Of a stretch of DNA of 64,000 bases, positions 10,096-20,400 are shown piece after piece (position 1 is the first letter of the stretch; every line of letters starts with the position of its first letter). Location: assembly GCA_009392215.1 (NCBI GenBank), contig VFGZ01000026.1:209100-273099 (forward strand), written 5' to 3'. Under the pieces are notes generated by a model. The model ran no database searches. It saw only the letters and a program-made list of their open reading frames with translations, and was not told where the DNA came from. Both the position numbers and the translations under genes were made by a program. This stretch comes from SAR202 cluster bacterium. Lineage in GTDB: Bacteria; Chloroflexota; Dehalococcoidia; Lucifugimonadales; Lucifugimonadaceae.

Positions 10096-10659
10096 TTATT
10101 CCACTGAGTTGGGAGTTTTTTGGGTGATAGAGGAATTTTCTGGTGCTTCTGGATTATCAGAGTCTAAATCTTGAGGGTCTTCCCTAGAGTCATCGTTCAA
10201 AAACCAGAAATAAAAGATCAACATACCGATCCCGATAACAATGGAAGAATCAGCGATGTTGAAAATTGGCCAAGGACCTACGTCAATAAAATCGGTTACG
10301 TGGCCTAATCTTAAGCGATCAGTTATGTTGCCAATAGCACCTCCGAATTGAAGTCCGAAAGCAACTCTAAGCACCCAGGGGGGGTTCTTAATTGAACTGT
10401 AGATCCAAGTTAGTACTGCCACGGCTGCTAGTGATACCCAAGTCAGGATGTCGCCGTAACCTTGGAACAACGAGAACGCTGTACCTGTGTTCCATGCATG
10501 AGTGAATCTGAAAAAACCAGTTGCTGGCACTGACTCGCCAACTGCCAGATTATCAATAACCAACCATTTAGTTGCTTGGTCAGTGAGAACCGTAAATATC
10601 AGTACGGCCCAGGGAATTGGGTCAAAAAAATTCGATCGAATTTTTACATCTTTGTTCAT
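10096..10659 (-). CDS. lspA: Lipoprotein signal peptidase
   Basis: WNTGTAFSLFQG, GGAIGNITDRLRLGHVTDFID, FNIADSSIVIG (catalytic Asp motifs), hydrophobic segments. Confidence 0.92.
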   Translation of the reverse strand: MNKDVKIRSNFFDPIPWAVLIFTVLTDQATKWLVIDNLAVGESVPATGFFRFTHAWNTGTAFSLFQGYGDILTWVSLAAVAVLTWIYSSIKNPPWVLRVAFGLQFGGAIGNITDRLRLGHVTDFIDVGPWPIFNIADSSIVIGIGMLIFYFWFLNDDSREDPQDLDSDNPEAPENSSITQKTPNSVE

Positions 10660-10828
10660 CGGTAATATGTTTGAATAATTGAATTATAGGAATTATAGGT
10701 ATGTGGATGTTCTATAAAATCACCTTTGAGTATACGTTCATACAGTTTGCGTGAACTTGCACGAGGGTTAGAATCCGATGCCGTACATATTGTTTTTAGC
10801 ATTTGTTTGAAATTGGAGAATCAACGAA

Positions 10829-11863
10829 ATGGTTCGAGTAGATTTGCGCAGCGACACGGTGACACATCCCAGCCCTGAAATGCGAAGGGCCATGTATGAA
10901 GCTGAGCTCGGTGATGATGTTTATGGTGATGATCCGACAGTTAATCAACTTCAAGAACGTGCAGCTGAACTACTCGGTAAAGAAGCTGGATTATTTGTTT
11001 CTTCCGGCACCCAGGGGAATCTCGTATCAATGCTTGCGCATGCTCAACGCGGGGACGAAGTGTTAGTAGGGGACCAGTGTCATATTATGAATAGTGAAGC
11101 TGGTGGGTCGATGGTGTTAGGGAGTATTGTTCTTTATCCGATCAGAACGGATGAATTTGGTTTTTTAGAACCCGATCTCATTAAAGACGCAGTGAAGCCT
11201 CGGGATTATCACAAGCCTCCGACTAAACTTTTAGCTATTGAGAATACACATAATGCTTCCAGTGGCCGCGCTATCAACGCTGAACAGATGAAAGCAATGG
11301 CCGATGCTGGTCACGAGAAAGGTTTGAGCGTTCATCTTGATGGTGCACGGATCTTTAACGCTGCCGTAGCCTTAGATGTGCCTGTTGCCGATCTAACAGA
11401 GCATGTTGACAGTGTGACTTTTTGTCTCTCGAAAGGTCTGTCTTGTCCTATCGGATCAATTGTGGTTGGCTCCGAAGGGTTTATACAGGAGGCTGATCGT
11501 TGGCGTAAGATGTTGGGTTCAGGTATGCGTCAAGTCGGCATAATTGCCGCGGCTGGCTTGGTTGCCCTTGATTCAATGATCGAACGTATGCAGGAAGACC
11601 ATGACTCTGCTCGTCATATCGCTTCAAGAATGGCTGAGATGAACGGTATATCTGTTGACCCTGAGCATATTCAGACGAATATCATCAGGTTCAAAGTGCC
11701 TCCGCACACAGGTAATCAGATCGCCTCTCGCTTGAAAGAAGAAGGTGTGTACATAAATGGTGGAGATTCTGATCTTCGTATAGTGACACACTACGGTGTA
11801 ACAAATGACGATTATGAATTCGCTATATCTGCACTTGATCGGGTAATGAGAGAAATTGCCTGA
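10829..11863 (+). CDS. ltaE: Low-specificity threonine aldolase (PLP)
   Basis: VDLRSDTVTHPSPEMRRAMYEAELGDDVYGDDPTVNQLQ, SVHLDGARIFNAAVAL, TFCLSKGLSCPIGS. Confidence 0.92.
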   Translation: MVRVDLRSDTVTHPSPEMRRAMYEAELGDDVYGDDPTVNQLQERAAELLGKEAGLFVSSGTQGNLVSMLAHAQRGDEVLVGDQCHIMNSEAGGSMVLGSIVLYPIRTDEFGFLEPDLIKDAVKPRDYHKPPTKLLAIENTHNASSGRAINAEQMKAMADAGHEKGLSVHLDGARIFNAAVALDVPVADLTEHVDSVTFCLSKGLSCPIGSIVVGSEGFIQEADRWRKMLGSGMRQVGIIAAAGLVALDSMIERMQEDHDSARHIASRMAEMNGISVDPEHIQTNIIRFKVPPHTGNQIASRLKEEGVYINGGDSDLRIVTHYGVTNDDYEFAISALDRVMREIA

Positions 11864-11885
11864 AGTATGAAATTCTGGCTATTTT

Positions 11886-13217
11886 TTACTCTCCCTTGTA
11901 ACGATTACCCCACCATTCGGTCAAACGTTGGCGACTAACCTTTTCCGATCCGAGGTTACCTGGTTTGTAAAACCGGTGGTTTTTGATCGCTTCAGGTAAA
12001 TTCCCTCGTTTTAAAAAGTGATCGGGTTTATCGTGAGGGTATTCGTAATCTTTACCGTAACCAAGCTTTTGCATTAATGGGGTCGGAGCATTACGTAAAT
12101 GATTTGGAATTGGTTCGTCTCTGGATGAGCGTACCATTTCTAATGCTTTATCAATTGCTTTATAGGCTGAATTTGATTTGGGTGCACACGCTAGATAAAT
12201 AGTAGCTTCTGCTAGCGGAATGCGACCTTCTGGCATGCCAACAAAACTGACGGCCTGCTGGGCTGCCATAGCGACAGTGAGTCCATTTGGTTCAGCTAAT
12301 CCAATATCTTCGGCCGCTGATATTACTAAACGCCGTGCGATAAAGACTGGATCTTCACCGGCTTCAATCATTCTTGCCAAATAATAAAGCGCCGCATCAG
12401 GATCGGACGCACGTATAGATTTGATAAATGCCGAAATCGTGTCGTAATGCATGTCACCAAGTCGGTCATAACGTGATTGTTTTTGAACCGATTCCTCGAT
12501 AGTCTCAACATTTACATGTTTTTTACCAGAGTCGTCCGGGCTAGTTGATTTGCTGGCAAGTTCTAGAGTGTTCAGCGCTGATCTAGCGTCCCCGTTCGCT
12601 ACTCGCAAAAGAAAGTGCATCGTCTTCTCTGAAAGAGAAATCTTTTCAAGTCCAAGACCATGGTCTTTATCTGAAATAGCTCGGTTAATTATCTCTTTTA
12701 GATTTTCGTCACTTAGAGGTTCTAGGGTATAAACCCGAGTTCTAGATAAAAGGGGTGAAATTATTTCGAATGAGGGATTTTCCGTTGTGGCTCCGATCAG
12801 CGTTATAGTCCCATCCTCGACGTGAGGTAGTAGTGCGTCCTGTTGTGATTTAGAAAATCTATGAATTTCATCGATGAACAGTATTGTTCGTCGGTTGTTT
12901 CCCCCAAGTCGGTCCGCTGCACCTGCTATCACTTCTCGAATATCTTTCACGCCAGATGTCACGGCACTTATTTGTTCAAAATGCGAACCTGTTGCCCCGG
13001 CTACAAGTCTTGCTAAGGTGGTTTTCCCGCTGCCGGGAGGACCCCATAGAATCATAGATGGCAACCGGTCTTCTTCGATCGCCCTCCTAAGTACTTTGCC
13101 AGGGGCTAAGATGTGCGTTTGACCGAAATATTCCTCGAGATTTCGTGGTCGCATGCGAGTAGCTAGTGGCGCTATTTGTTCCTGGATCTCTTGCCTTCGA
13201 TGGTCAAATAAAGTCAT
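11886..13217 (-). CDS. rarA: Replication-associated recombination protein A (RarA/MgsA AAA+ ATPase)
   Basis: MRPRNLEEYFGQTHILAPGKVLRRAIEEDRLPSMILWGPPGSGKTTLA; FIDEIHRFSKSQQDALLPHVEDG. Confidence 0.95.
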   Translation of the reverse strand: MTLFDHRRQEIQEQIAPLATRMRPRNLEEYFGQTHILAPGKVLRRAIEEDRLPSMILWGPPGSGKTTLARLVAGATGSHFEQISAVTSGVKDIREVIAGAADRLGGNNRRTILFIDEIHRFSKSQQDALLPHVEDGTITLIGATTENPSFEIISPLLSRTRVYTLEPLSDENLKEIINRAISDKDHGLGLEKISLSEKTMHFLLRVANGDARSALNTLELASKSTSPDDSGKKHVNVETIEESVQKQSRYDRLGDMHYDTISAFIKSIRASDPDAALYYLARMIEAGEDPVFIARRLVISAAEDIGLAEPNGLTVAMAAQQAVSFVGMPEGRIPLAEATIYLACAPKSNSAYKAIDKALEMVRSSRDEPIPNHLRNAPTPLMQKLGYGKDYEYPHDKPDHFLKRGNLPEAIKNHRFYKPGNLGSEKVSRQRLTEWWGNRYKGE

Positions 13218-13312
13218 TTTTGTGTTGAAATAGTCATGTTTAAATTAGCTTTATTGCAGATAATTACAGCTTTCGCTTGTTGGGCAGTTTCTTGAGTTGA
13301 ATGGGTCACCTA

Positions 13313-13705
13313 TTATTTTCGTGGTAAAGGTTTTGGGACTATAAAATTATTAGCGCGTCGGTTGAAGGCACGGTGACCACCATAATCCAATTCTGCAATC
13401 GTGATGCCATCGTTCCCGTCTCCATGTGCAGCTGGGTAGTGACGAGCAACTAATGCACTTTTCGATAAAAGTTCGTTTGTTACCTGTTTGAGCGCACCAG
13501 TGCCTTGCCCATGGTTGATTCTAGAGATGTGTAAACGTGCGTTATGGCATCTTCGTAGGTGGTCTTCAATCGCTGGAATGGCTTCATGAACGCGCATGCC
13601 GTGCAGATCAACTTCAATATCGACGGGCTCCAGTCCAGTAGTTGGACTTGGTGACCATTGCTGTTCAGATATAGGCCTGGGTCGTCTTCGGCGTTTAGGA
13701 CTCAT
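13313..13705 (-). CDS. Smr-domain protein
   Basis: VDIEVDLHGMRVHEAIPAIEDHL (LDLHG motif), INHGQGTGALKQVTNELL (HGxGxGxL). Confidence 0.88.
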   Translation of the reverse strand: MSPKRRRRPRPISEQQWSPSPTTGLEPVDIEVDLHGMRVHEAIPAIEDHLRRCHNARLHISRINHGQGTGALKQVTNELLSKSALVARHYPAAHGDGNDGITIAELDYGGHRAFNRRANNFIVPKPLPRK

Positions 13706-15084
13706 TATTCGCTCTTATTGAGTGCGAATTTGATTGCCTCGATTACCGCATCATCTTGATCGGGAAGAACCGTTCTGGGATCAAGTATTACCCGATTATT
13801 TTCTATTCGAGCTACAACTGCAACTGGGCTTTCTCTCAAAGCGCGAACGAAACCTTCGATCTTTCCTGCTGGGTCTATAGATAAGACCGATGTTGGTAAT
13901 GTCTGACCTGGTAATGATCCGCCGCCAATCGTTGATCTAGACCTCTCAACGGTTCCTGCACCAATCTTGGATCGCCATTTTTCAACTCGGGCAGTCACCT
14001 TAGATTCGCTTAGTGAGATCATAGTCCATATCGGAATTTCTGTTTGATATGTGCCGTTTAAATAAGCAGTCAAAGTAGCTGAAATGGCTGACAGCGTTAC
14101 CTTGTCGATTCGTACGGCTCTTGCCAATGGATGTTTGGATACAAGATCGACCCATTTTTGTTCTCCAGCGATTAAGCCTGCTTGCGGTCCACCGATTAAC
14201 TTGTCGCCTGAAAAAAGAGTCAGGGTAGCTCCATCCGAGATCGAAGACTGTACTTGCGGTTCTTGTTTAAGACCGTACTGTCGAGTGTCTAGTAAACAGC
14301 CTGAACCTAGATCATTGAGAACTGGCACGCTGTGTCGTTTGCCCGCGGCGACTATTTCTTTGAGTTCCGGCGTGTGAGTGAAACCATCAACAACGAAATT
14401 GCTGGGGTGAACCTTTAATATAGCGGCAGTCTTGGAATTGATAGCTGATTCGTAGTCCGAGGCATATGTGCGATTCGTAGTACCTATCTCTACAAGGGTC
14501 GCTCCAGATTGCCGCATGACGTCAGGAATTCTGAAACCGCCACCTATTTCTACGGATTCTCCTCTTGAAACAATTACCTCATTTTTATCCTGTTCATCAC
14601 CAGCTATAGCGGCGAGCGTTAGCAGAACACCAGCTGCATTGTTATTGACTGCAATTCCTGCCTCACATCCAGTTACTTGTGCGATCAAAGTTGAAATGTG
14701 CGTATTGCGATTGCCTCTTTTACCAGTCGAAAGCTCAAATTCGACGTCGGAATAGAGTGAAGCAGAGGTTGTTGCTGCCTCTGTGGTTCGCTGACTTAAA
14801 GGAGATCGGCCCAAGTTCGTATGCAGTATCACTCCCGTCGCATTTATTACTGCGTTAGGCCAATTTCGCGATATTGTTCGTGTTCGCTCGACTATTTGGG
14901 CGGTTAATTGATCGAATGATTGTGACCCTCCCGTATTGCTGATAGATAAACGAGCTTCATCGAGAATGCCTCGTACGATGTTTGTTACCACACTGCGAGG
15001 AAAATCCTCTATAAGTCTTAGCACTTCATCATTTCGGAGCAAAGCGTCAACAGATGGTAGAGGACGATATGCGGACTCGGTCAA
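13705..15084 (-). CDS. selA: L-seryl-tRNA(Sec) selenium transferase
   Basis: INATGVILHTNLGRSPLS, VNNNAAGVLLTLAA, PLP-lysine motif LTLFSGDKLIGGPQAGLIAG; ends in TAATG overlap with the Smr gene. Confidence 0.93.
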   Translation of the reverse strand: MTESAYRPLPSVDALLRNDEVLRLIEDFPRSVVTNIVRGILDEARLSISNTGGSQSFDQLTAQIVERTRTISRNWPNAVINATGVILHTNLGRSPLSQRTTEAATTSASLYSDVEFELSTGKRGNRNTHISTLIAQVTGCEAGIAVNNNAAGVLLTLAAIAGDEQDKNEVIVSRGESVEIGGGFRIPDVMRQSGATLVEIGTTNRTYASDYESAINSKTAAILKVHPSNFVVDGFTHTPELKEIVAAGKRHSVPVLNDLGSGCLLDTRQYGLKQEPQVQSSISDGATLTLFSGDKLIGGPQAGLIAGEQKWVDLVSKHPLARAVRIDKVTLSAISATLTAYLNGTYQTEIPIWTMISLSESKVTARVEKWRSKIGAGTVERSRSTIGGGSLPGQTLPTSVLSIDPAGKIEGFVRALRESPVAVVARIENNRVILDPRTVLPDQDDAVIEAIKFALNKSE

Positions 15085-15254
15085 TATGACACTCCAACAT
15101 CTGTGTGTGTGGTTGAAAGTTCAATTGTTAGCGGTACTAGGTACGTTTGACCGTGTACTCGGTATCAAAGTTTACTACTTCTGAACTCTAATCTTGTTGA
15201 AAATCACACTTCCAAAATAGCGGAGTGAGCGTAAGATTACCCGGTTAGTTAGTT

Positions 15255-15887
15255 TTGCATCTTGGAGTAAGCGTGTTTGTCATTGGCCTGACCGGCGGTA
15301 TAGGTACCGGAAAAACCGAAGTCACTCATGTGTTACGCGATCTCGGTGCTGTGATTATCGAGTCCGACAAGGTTGCACATCTATCATATCGCCCTGGAAC
15401 AGATGCATACGAGGAGATTGTCGAGCAGTTTGGTAAAGAAGTGATTGATGATTCTGGAGTTATAGATCGCGCGAAATTAGGCGGTTTGGTTTTTGCTGAT
15501 CCAGACTTGAGAATTCAACTCGAAACCATTGTTTGGCCCGCTGTTCGTGGTTGTATCACAGAACGATTAATACAGGAAAAGGAGCGTGGAACTAAAATAA
15601 TTGTGATAGAAGTTCCCAAACTTTTTGAAGCAGGTTGGGAAGATCTTGCAGATTCGATTTGGACTGTTGAAGCACCATCAGCTTCCATAGCTCAGCGCGT
15701 TAATGTCCGATCAAATTTGAGTGAAACACAAAAAAACGCAAGGGTTCAAGCGCAGATGACTAAATGGGAACGGGCTGAAAGAGCTGATCTCTTGATCGAA
15801 AATAGTGCGGAACTAGTAGATCTCCGTGAGCGAATAACAAACCTCTGGCGGACAAACCCAGAGATACAAAATGCGATTAATAATTAG
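15255..15887 (+). CDS. coaE: Dephospho-CoA kinase
   Basis: VIGLTGGIGTGKTEVTHVLRDLGAVIIESDKVAH; NVRSNLSETQKNARVQAQM. Confidence 0.94.
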   Translation: MHLGVSVFVIGLTGGIGTGKTEVTHVLRDLGAVIIESDKVAHLSYRPGTDAYEEIVEQFGKEVIDDSGVIDRAKLGGLVFADPDLRIQLETIVWPAVRGCITERLIQEKERGTKIIVIEVPKLFEAGWEDLADSIWTVEAPSASIAQRVNVRSNLSETQKNARVQAQMTKWERAERADLLIENSAELVDLRERITNLWRTNPEIQNAINN

Positions 15888-15935
15888 TTCACCAGCAGTA
15901 GTTGGTGAGGAAATGCCCCTAGGGCGTGAGTACTA

Positions 15936-16820
15936 ATGGCTACAAAGCAGGAATACACCGAACGCAACATCGAAGAATTTTATGTGTCTGACGAACCATT
16001 TTACGTCCCTACGTCAGATGAAATAGAAATATTTGAATCGGCTTATCGTCAACGAGTTCCGATTCTCCTTAAAGGCCCTACCGGGACAGGGAAAACCAGA
16101 TTTGTAGAGCATATGGCATGGCGCCTAAGCGAAACGCTATCAAACACCAAGTCCCAAAGTGCATCATCAAGTGGTTCCTCAGAAAAACTGCCATTGATCA
16201 CAGTAGCGTGTCACGAGGATCTGACGGCTAGCGATCTAGTTGGGAGATATCTGCTGGATGCAGATGGAACACGGTGGATAGATGGGCCACTTACCCGAGC
16301 AGTTAAATCTGGTGGGATTTGCTATCTGGATGAAATCGTTGAAGCTCGGAAAGATACTACGGTGATAATTCATCCACTGACAGATCATCGTCGTTCATTA
16401 ACGATTGATAAACTTGGCACGGTAATTGATGCTGCTGATGGCTTTTTGCTTGTTGTCTCATACAACCCTGGCTACCAGAATGCGCTGAAAGACCTGAAGC
16501 ACAGTACCCGTCAAAGATTCGTTGCTCTTGAATTTGATTTCCCTGATGAAGAGACTGAAGCTCAGATCATTGCACATGAATCGGGTTGTGAACTGGATGT
16601 GGCCGAACAACTCGCCCGGCTTGGTTTGAAAATTCGTAACCTTCGCGAGCATGGCTTAGAAGAAGGGGCGAGTACGCGTATGCTCATTTACGCCGGTCGC
16701 CTCATCAAGGAAGGTGTTTCACATCGTAGAGCTTGTCAAGTGTCTGTCACTTGGGGTATTACTGATGATCCACAGGTGCAGCGCAGTATTGATGAGGTTG
16801 TAACTTCTATCTTCGCGTGA
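15936..16820 (+). CDS. MoxR-family AAA+ ATPase of CbbQ/NirQ/NorQ type
   Basis: FYVPTSDEIEIFESAYRQRVPILLKGPTGTGKTRFVEHMAWRL; YLDEIVEARKDTTVIIHPLTDHRRSLTIDKLG. Confidence 0.93.
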   Translation: MATKQEYTERNIEEFYVSDEPFYVPTSDEIEIFESAYRQRVPILLKGPTGTGKTRFVEHMAWRLSETLSNTKSQSASSSGSSEKLPLITVACHEDLTASDLVGRYLLDADGTRWIDGPLTRAVKSGGICYLDEIVEARKDTTVIIHPLTDHRRSLTIDKLGTVIDAADGFLLVVSYNPGYQNALKDLKHSTRQRFVALEFDFPDEETEAQIIAHESGCELDVAEQLARLGLKIRNLREHGLEEGASTRMLIYAGRLIKEGVSHRRACQVSVTWGITDDPQVQRSIDEVVTSIFA

Positions 16821-16830
16821 GTACATTGCT

Positions 16831-17403
16831 TTGAAACCGACGCTTAACCAGATGGAAATTGCCTTGATGTCGCACTCTTCAGGGAGCTATGACAACGCAA
16901 GTGTGAGTTCTCCCGCTGCCGTTTGTGTTCTTTTCAGCATGAAGGCAGGGGAACCTTGTGTGTTGATGATAAAGCGGGGGAGCACTTTATCTCATCATAG
17001 TGGTGAATGGGCGTTCCCGGGCGGAATGAGTGAAGAGTTCGATGAATCGCCTATGCATACTGCTCTTCGCGAGACAAACGAAGAGTTGGGTATCGATCCG
17101 GCTGATATTGATGTGTGGTGTGGAATGGCTCCCGTAGAAACTTCAACAGGTTTCAAGGTGTGGCCGTTCGCTGGGCGTGTTGCTGACCAAACGGTTTTTA
17201 AGCTCCAAGAACGGGAAGTAGAGGAAGTAGTGGAGATCCCAGTGAAAGTTTTTGTTGATGATAGGTCCAAACGGACGATAACTCTTATTCGTAATGGGGA
17301 CACCAGGTTAATGTCTGCCTATGCTTATGAAGATCGCATAATCTGGGGAGCCTCAGCGAGAATTATTTCTAATACTTTCGATATTGTGATGAATTCGGTA
17401 TAA
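16831..17403 (+). CDS. NUDIX hydrolase, CoA-pyrophosphatase-like
   Basis: FPGGMSEEFDESPMHTALRETNEELGI NUDIX box; TTG start likely; sits between the MoxR and VWA genes. Confidence 0.88.
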   Translation: MKPTLNQMEIALMSHSSGSYDNASVSSPAAVCVLFSMKAGEPCVLMIKRGSTLSHHSGEWAFPGGMSEEFDESPMHTALRETNEELGIDPADIDVWCGMAPVETSTGFKVWPFAGRVADQTVFKLQEREVEEVVEIPVKVFVDDRSKRTITLIRNGDTRLMSAYAYEDRIIWGASARIISNTFDIVMNSV

Positions 17404-17426
17404 CAGATTTTGATGAAGGCCAACAA

Positions 17427-20400
17427 TTGACCAATTCTGAAAATGAAAAACACCTCGTTACTTTTTCTGTAAGAAAAGACCTTGAAAATTTTCCATCAGT
17501 GGTTGTTGAACGGTATGAGTTGGCACTTGAAAAATTAACGGAACGACTCGCCGAGGAGACTTGCGATCAGTGGGCGCGTGAGGGGTTAGAGATTGCCAGT
17601 AAGACTGTTCGTTCCTGGGAAGCCGCCGCTGAATTCTTTGATGCTTCGGTCGCTGTGCAGCGTCAATTGCCATCGGGACAGTTCCTCAAATGGGGAAAGA
17701 CCGGCACATCACTTTGTGAAGATTCACCTTCATTGGCGGTGGCGTATTTCAAATCCTCTCCTAGGGCAATGCTTAGATTACGTCCGCGTTATATAGATGA
17801 CTGGTCAAATGTATGCCGCGAACTTTATCGAGGTACTTGGAAATCTTCTGCCTTGGCTTGTAGATTATTCGAGGCGACCCCAGAACTTCTGGAGACGTTA
17901 TCATTCGAAGAATTTTGCCGTTTCGGTGGGTTTTTGGAAATATTGTCTCGGCGCTCCTACGATCAGGCAGGCGATGCACTGGGCGCTGGTATTGAACTGT
18001 TTCCTAAAATTGCCGATGATGCCGACAGATTTATTGAACTAGCTCATATTGTTGCTGAGAAGTCTTGGCGAGAAACAGCAGAACTTTTTGATTGCGCTAC
18101 GGCCTCTCTCGTAGAACTCGGGGCAACTCACCGTGGTCCCCTGATCTCATTAGCGCGACGTCTGGCGGTAACCGGTGTTAGCGATGCTGCGGGGGTCTTG
18201 AAGGATGGCTCCAATGCTGTGAATCGGGTCCCAGTCGATACACGCGATCGATTACTTGAGATGACCGATGGTATTGCTGCTGTATCTGCTTCCGCCGCCC
18301 CTGAATTTTTGCGAATTGCCCCTGAAATTTTGGAAAGAGTTACGTTCGAACAGATGGTGAAATGGCAATCTGAAGGGATTAAGGCTGCCAGTGAAAGTGA
18401 AGAAGCAGCTATCGCCTATTTTAAACTCGAATCATCGAATTCTCAGGAAATGTTGGATTCGCTTTCATCTTCGATAGAGTTGTCCAGAGTTAGGGAGATC
18501 ATACAGATGTATTGTCTGGCCCTAACCGGTCACGCTATAGAAGTTCAAGCATCACAGCAGCTTGCCGAAAAAAATATTGGTTGGTTTCAAGGCGAGTTGC
18601 CCACGACTGAAGGCACCACTATCTATATGCCGACAGTGATTAACAGATATGCCTCTAAAGACGAGAACTTCGGTTTCTTTAAAGTCATTTCAACTCACCA
18701 AATCGGACATATTGAATTCGGTTCATTCACATTTGATTTCAATGTACCGTCGAATTTATTCGAAGACCTTCGACCGAACTTACCTGGAGCAGCAGAACTC
18801 CAGGCAGCCAAGGCCGATGAAGAATCAATTCAATCTGCAGGAAATTCGTCAGGGATTGCGCTGTCGGACGTTGTCACTTCTGCTCTAACTGAAGAAGTTG
18901 CAGAGAAGGGCGATGAGACCAAGCCCGAATTCTTAACTGATATGAGCAGATTTTTCGATCTTTTTCAAGAACGACGTTTGGCCTTAGATGTCTTCACAGT
19001 GCTTGAGAGTTCAAGGATTGATGGATATGTTTCAGAACTCTATCCAGGTATTACGGTTATGTATGACTTGGTAAGAGACGCAGCGCTGGAATCCCGACCC
19101 GACGTTAAGGATCTACCAGCTCGTGAGGCTTTGGTTGAGTTTATGATCCGTGTGAGCCTTGGGCAGACCGATGACATGATCGTTCCGGCAGAGCATAAAG
19201 ATGCTGCGCGCAGGTTGCGCAGGTTGATTCGGAAGGTCACCACTGTAGAGGCAAATGTTGAAGACGCAGCCGAGGCCGCTGTACGGGCTTACTCATTGTT
19301 GATTGATATCAGTAATGACGATCTTGAAGATGATGACTACGAGCAACTTGAACCGGAAGAGGAAGAAGAGTCGGATGACTCAGATCAAGAGGAAAATGAA
19401 GTCGACAGGGATGAAATTCTTGAAAAGTTCATGAATCAGTTGTCTTCTGAAGGCGAAAGTGATGGTGAGTCAGACCAAAACACGGAAGAGGAAGAAGACC
19501 AGGGTGAAGATGACTACTCATCTCCTCAGGAGGTCGACTACCGGGGTGAATTTAAACCAGAACTATCTCAATTGCTTTCTCAGATGCAGATGATGGAGAG
19601 TGGAGAATTGTCTGAGACAGGCGAAATGGAGCCAATAACTCAAGAACAACTCGAAGAGATGATGAAAAACGCTCCTGAAATGGAAATGGAGCAGGTGGAA
19701 GGCGAGGAGGGTGGTGATGAACAGGTCTCCGAGATGATAGAAAACCTGATGAAAGAACTCCAGAAACGCGATCCTGAAAATCAGCAATTTCAGCCGGGAC
19801 CATCGCAGCATGTAGATGAAGACGGTGGGCCTTTGGTAGCCACAGAACCTGGTACTTACACTTACCCCGAATGGGACTTTAGGGCTAATGAATACAAACC
19901 CAATTGGTGCATGATTCACGAAAAAATCATGACTGATGGGGAGCCTAATTTTTTCCGTGAAACACTTGCAGAAAATTCCTCTCTATTAGTCCAAATTAAG
20001 CGTCAATTTGAATTAGTCATTCCAGAAATGTATCGGAAACAGAAACGGCTTGAAGATGGAGAAGAACATGACCTGGATGCAATGCTAGAAGCAGTTATCG
20101 ATTTACGAGTTGGCGTATCTCCAGATGAAAAACTTTTTTGGCGCCGAAATAAGAATGAACGTTCTGTGGCAGTGGCTTTTTTGCTCGACTTGTCAGCTTC
20201 CACAGCAGAAGCTATAGATGAGGCAAAAAAGCCATCTGATGATTGGGGTGCGCCCGATGATCCAGTTGAGTACATGGTGTGGCTTAGGTCACGAAGGTCA
20301 GAAGGTTTGCGCCGTACTTACAAAAGAATTGTTGATGTAGAGAAGGAAGGTATAACGCTGCTGGTCAATTCTCTTGAAACTCTCGGAGATACATACGGGA

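Noticed and set aside
15085-15254. Possible tRNA-Sec (selC) upstream of selA
   Set aside because: No long acceptor/variable arm or TCA anticodon cloverleaf could be formed by eye.
19552-19919. Minus-strand ORFs opposite the VWA gene
   Set aside because: Antisense to the acidic tract; composition reflects the complement of GAA/GAG codons.
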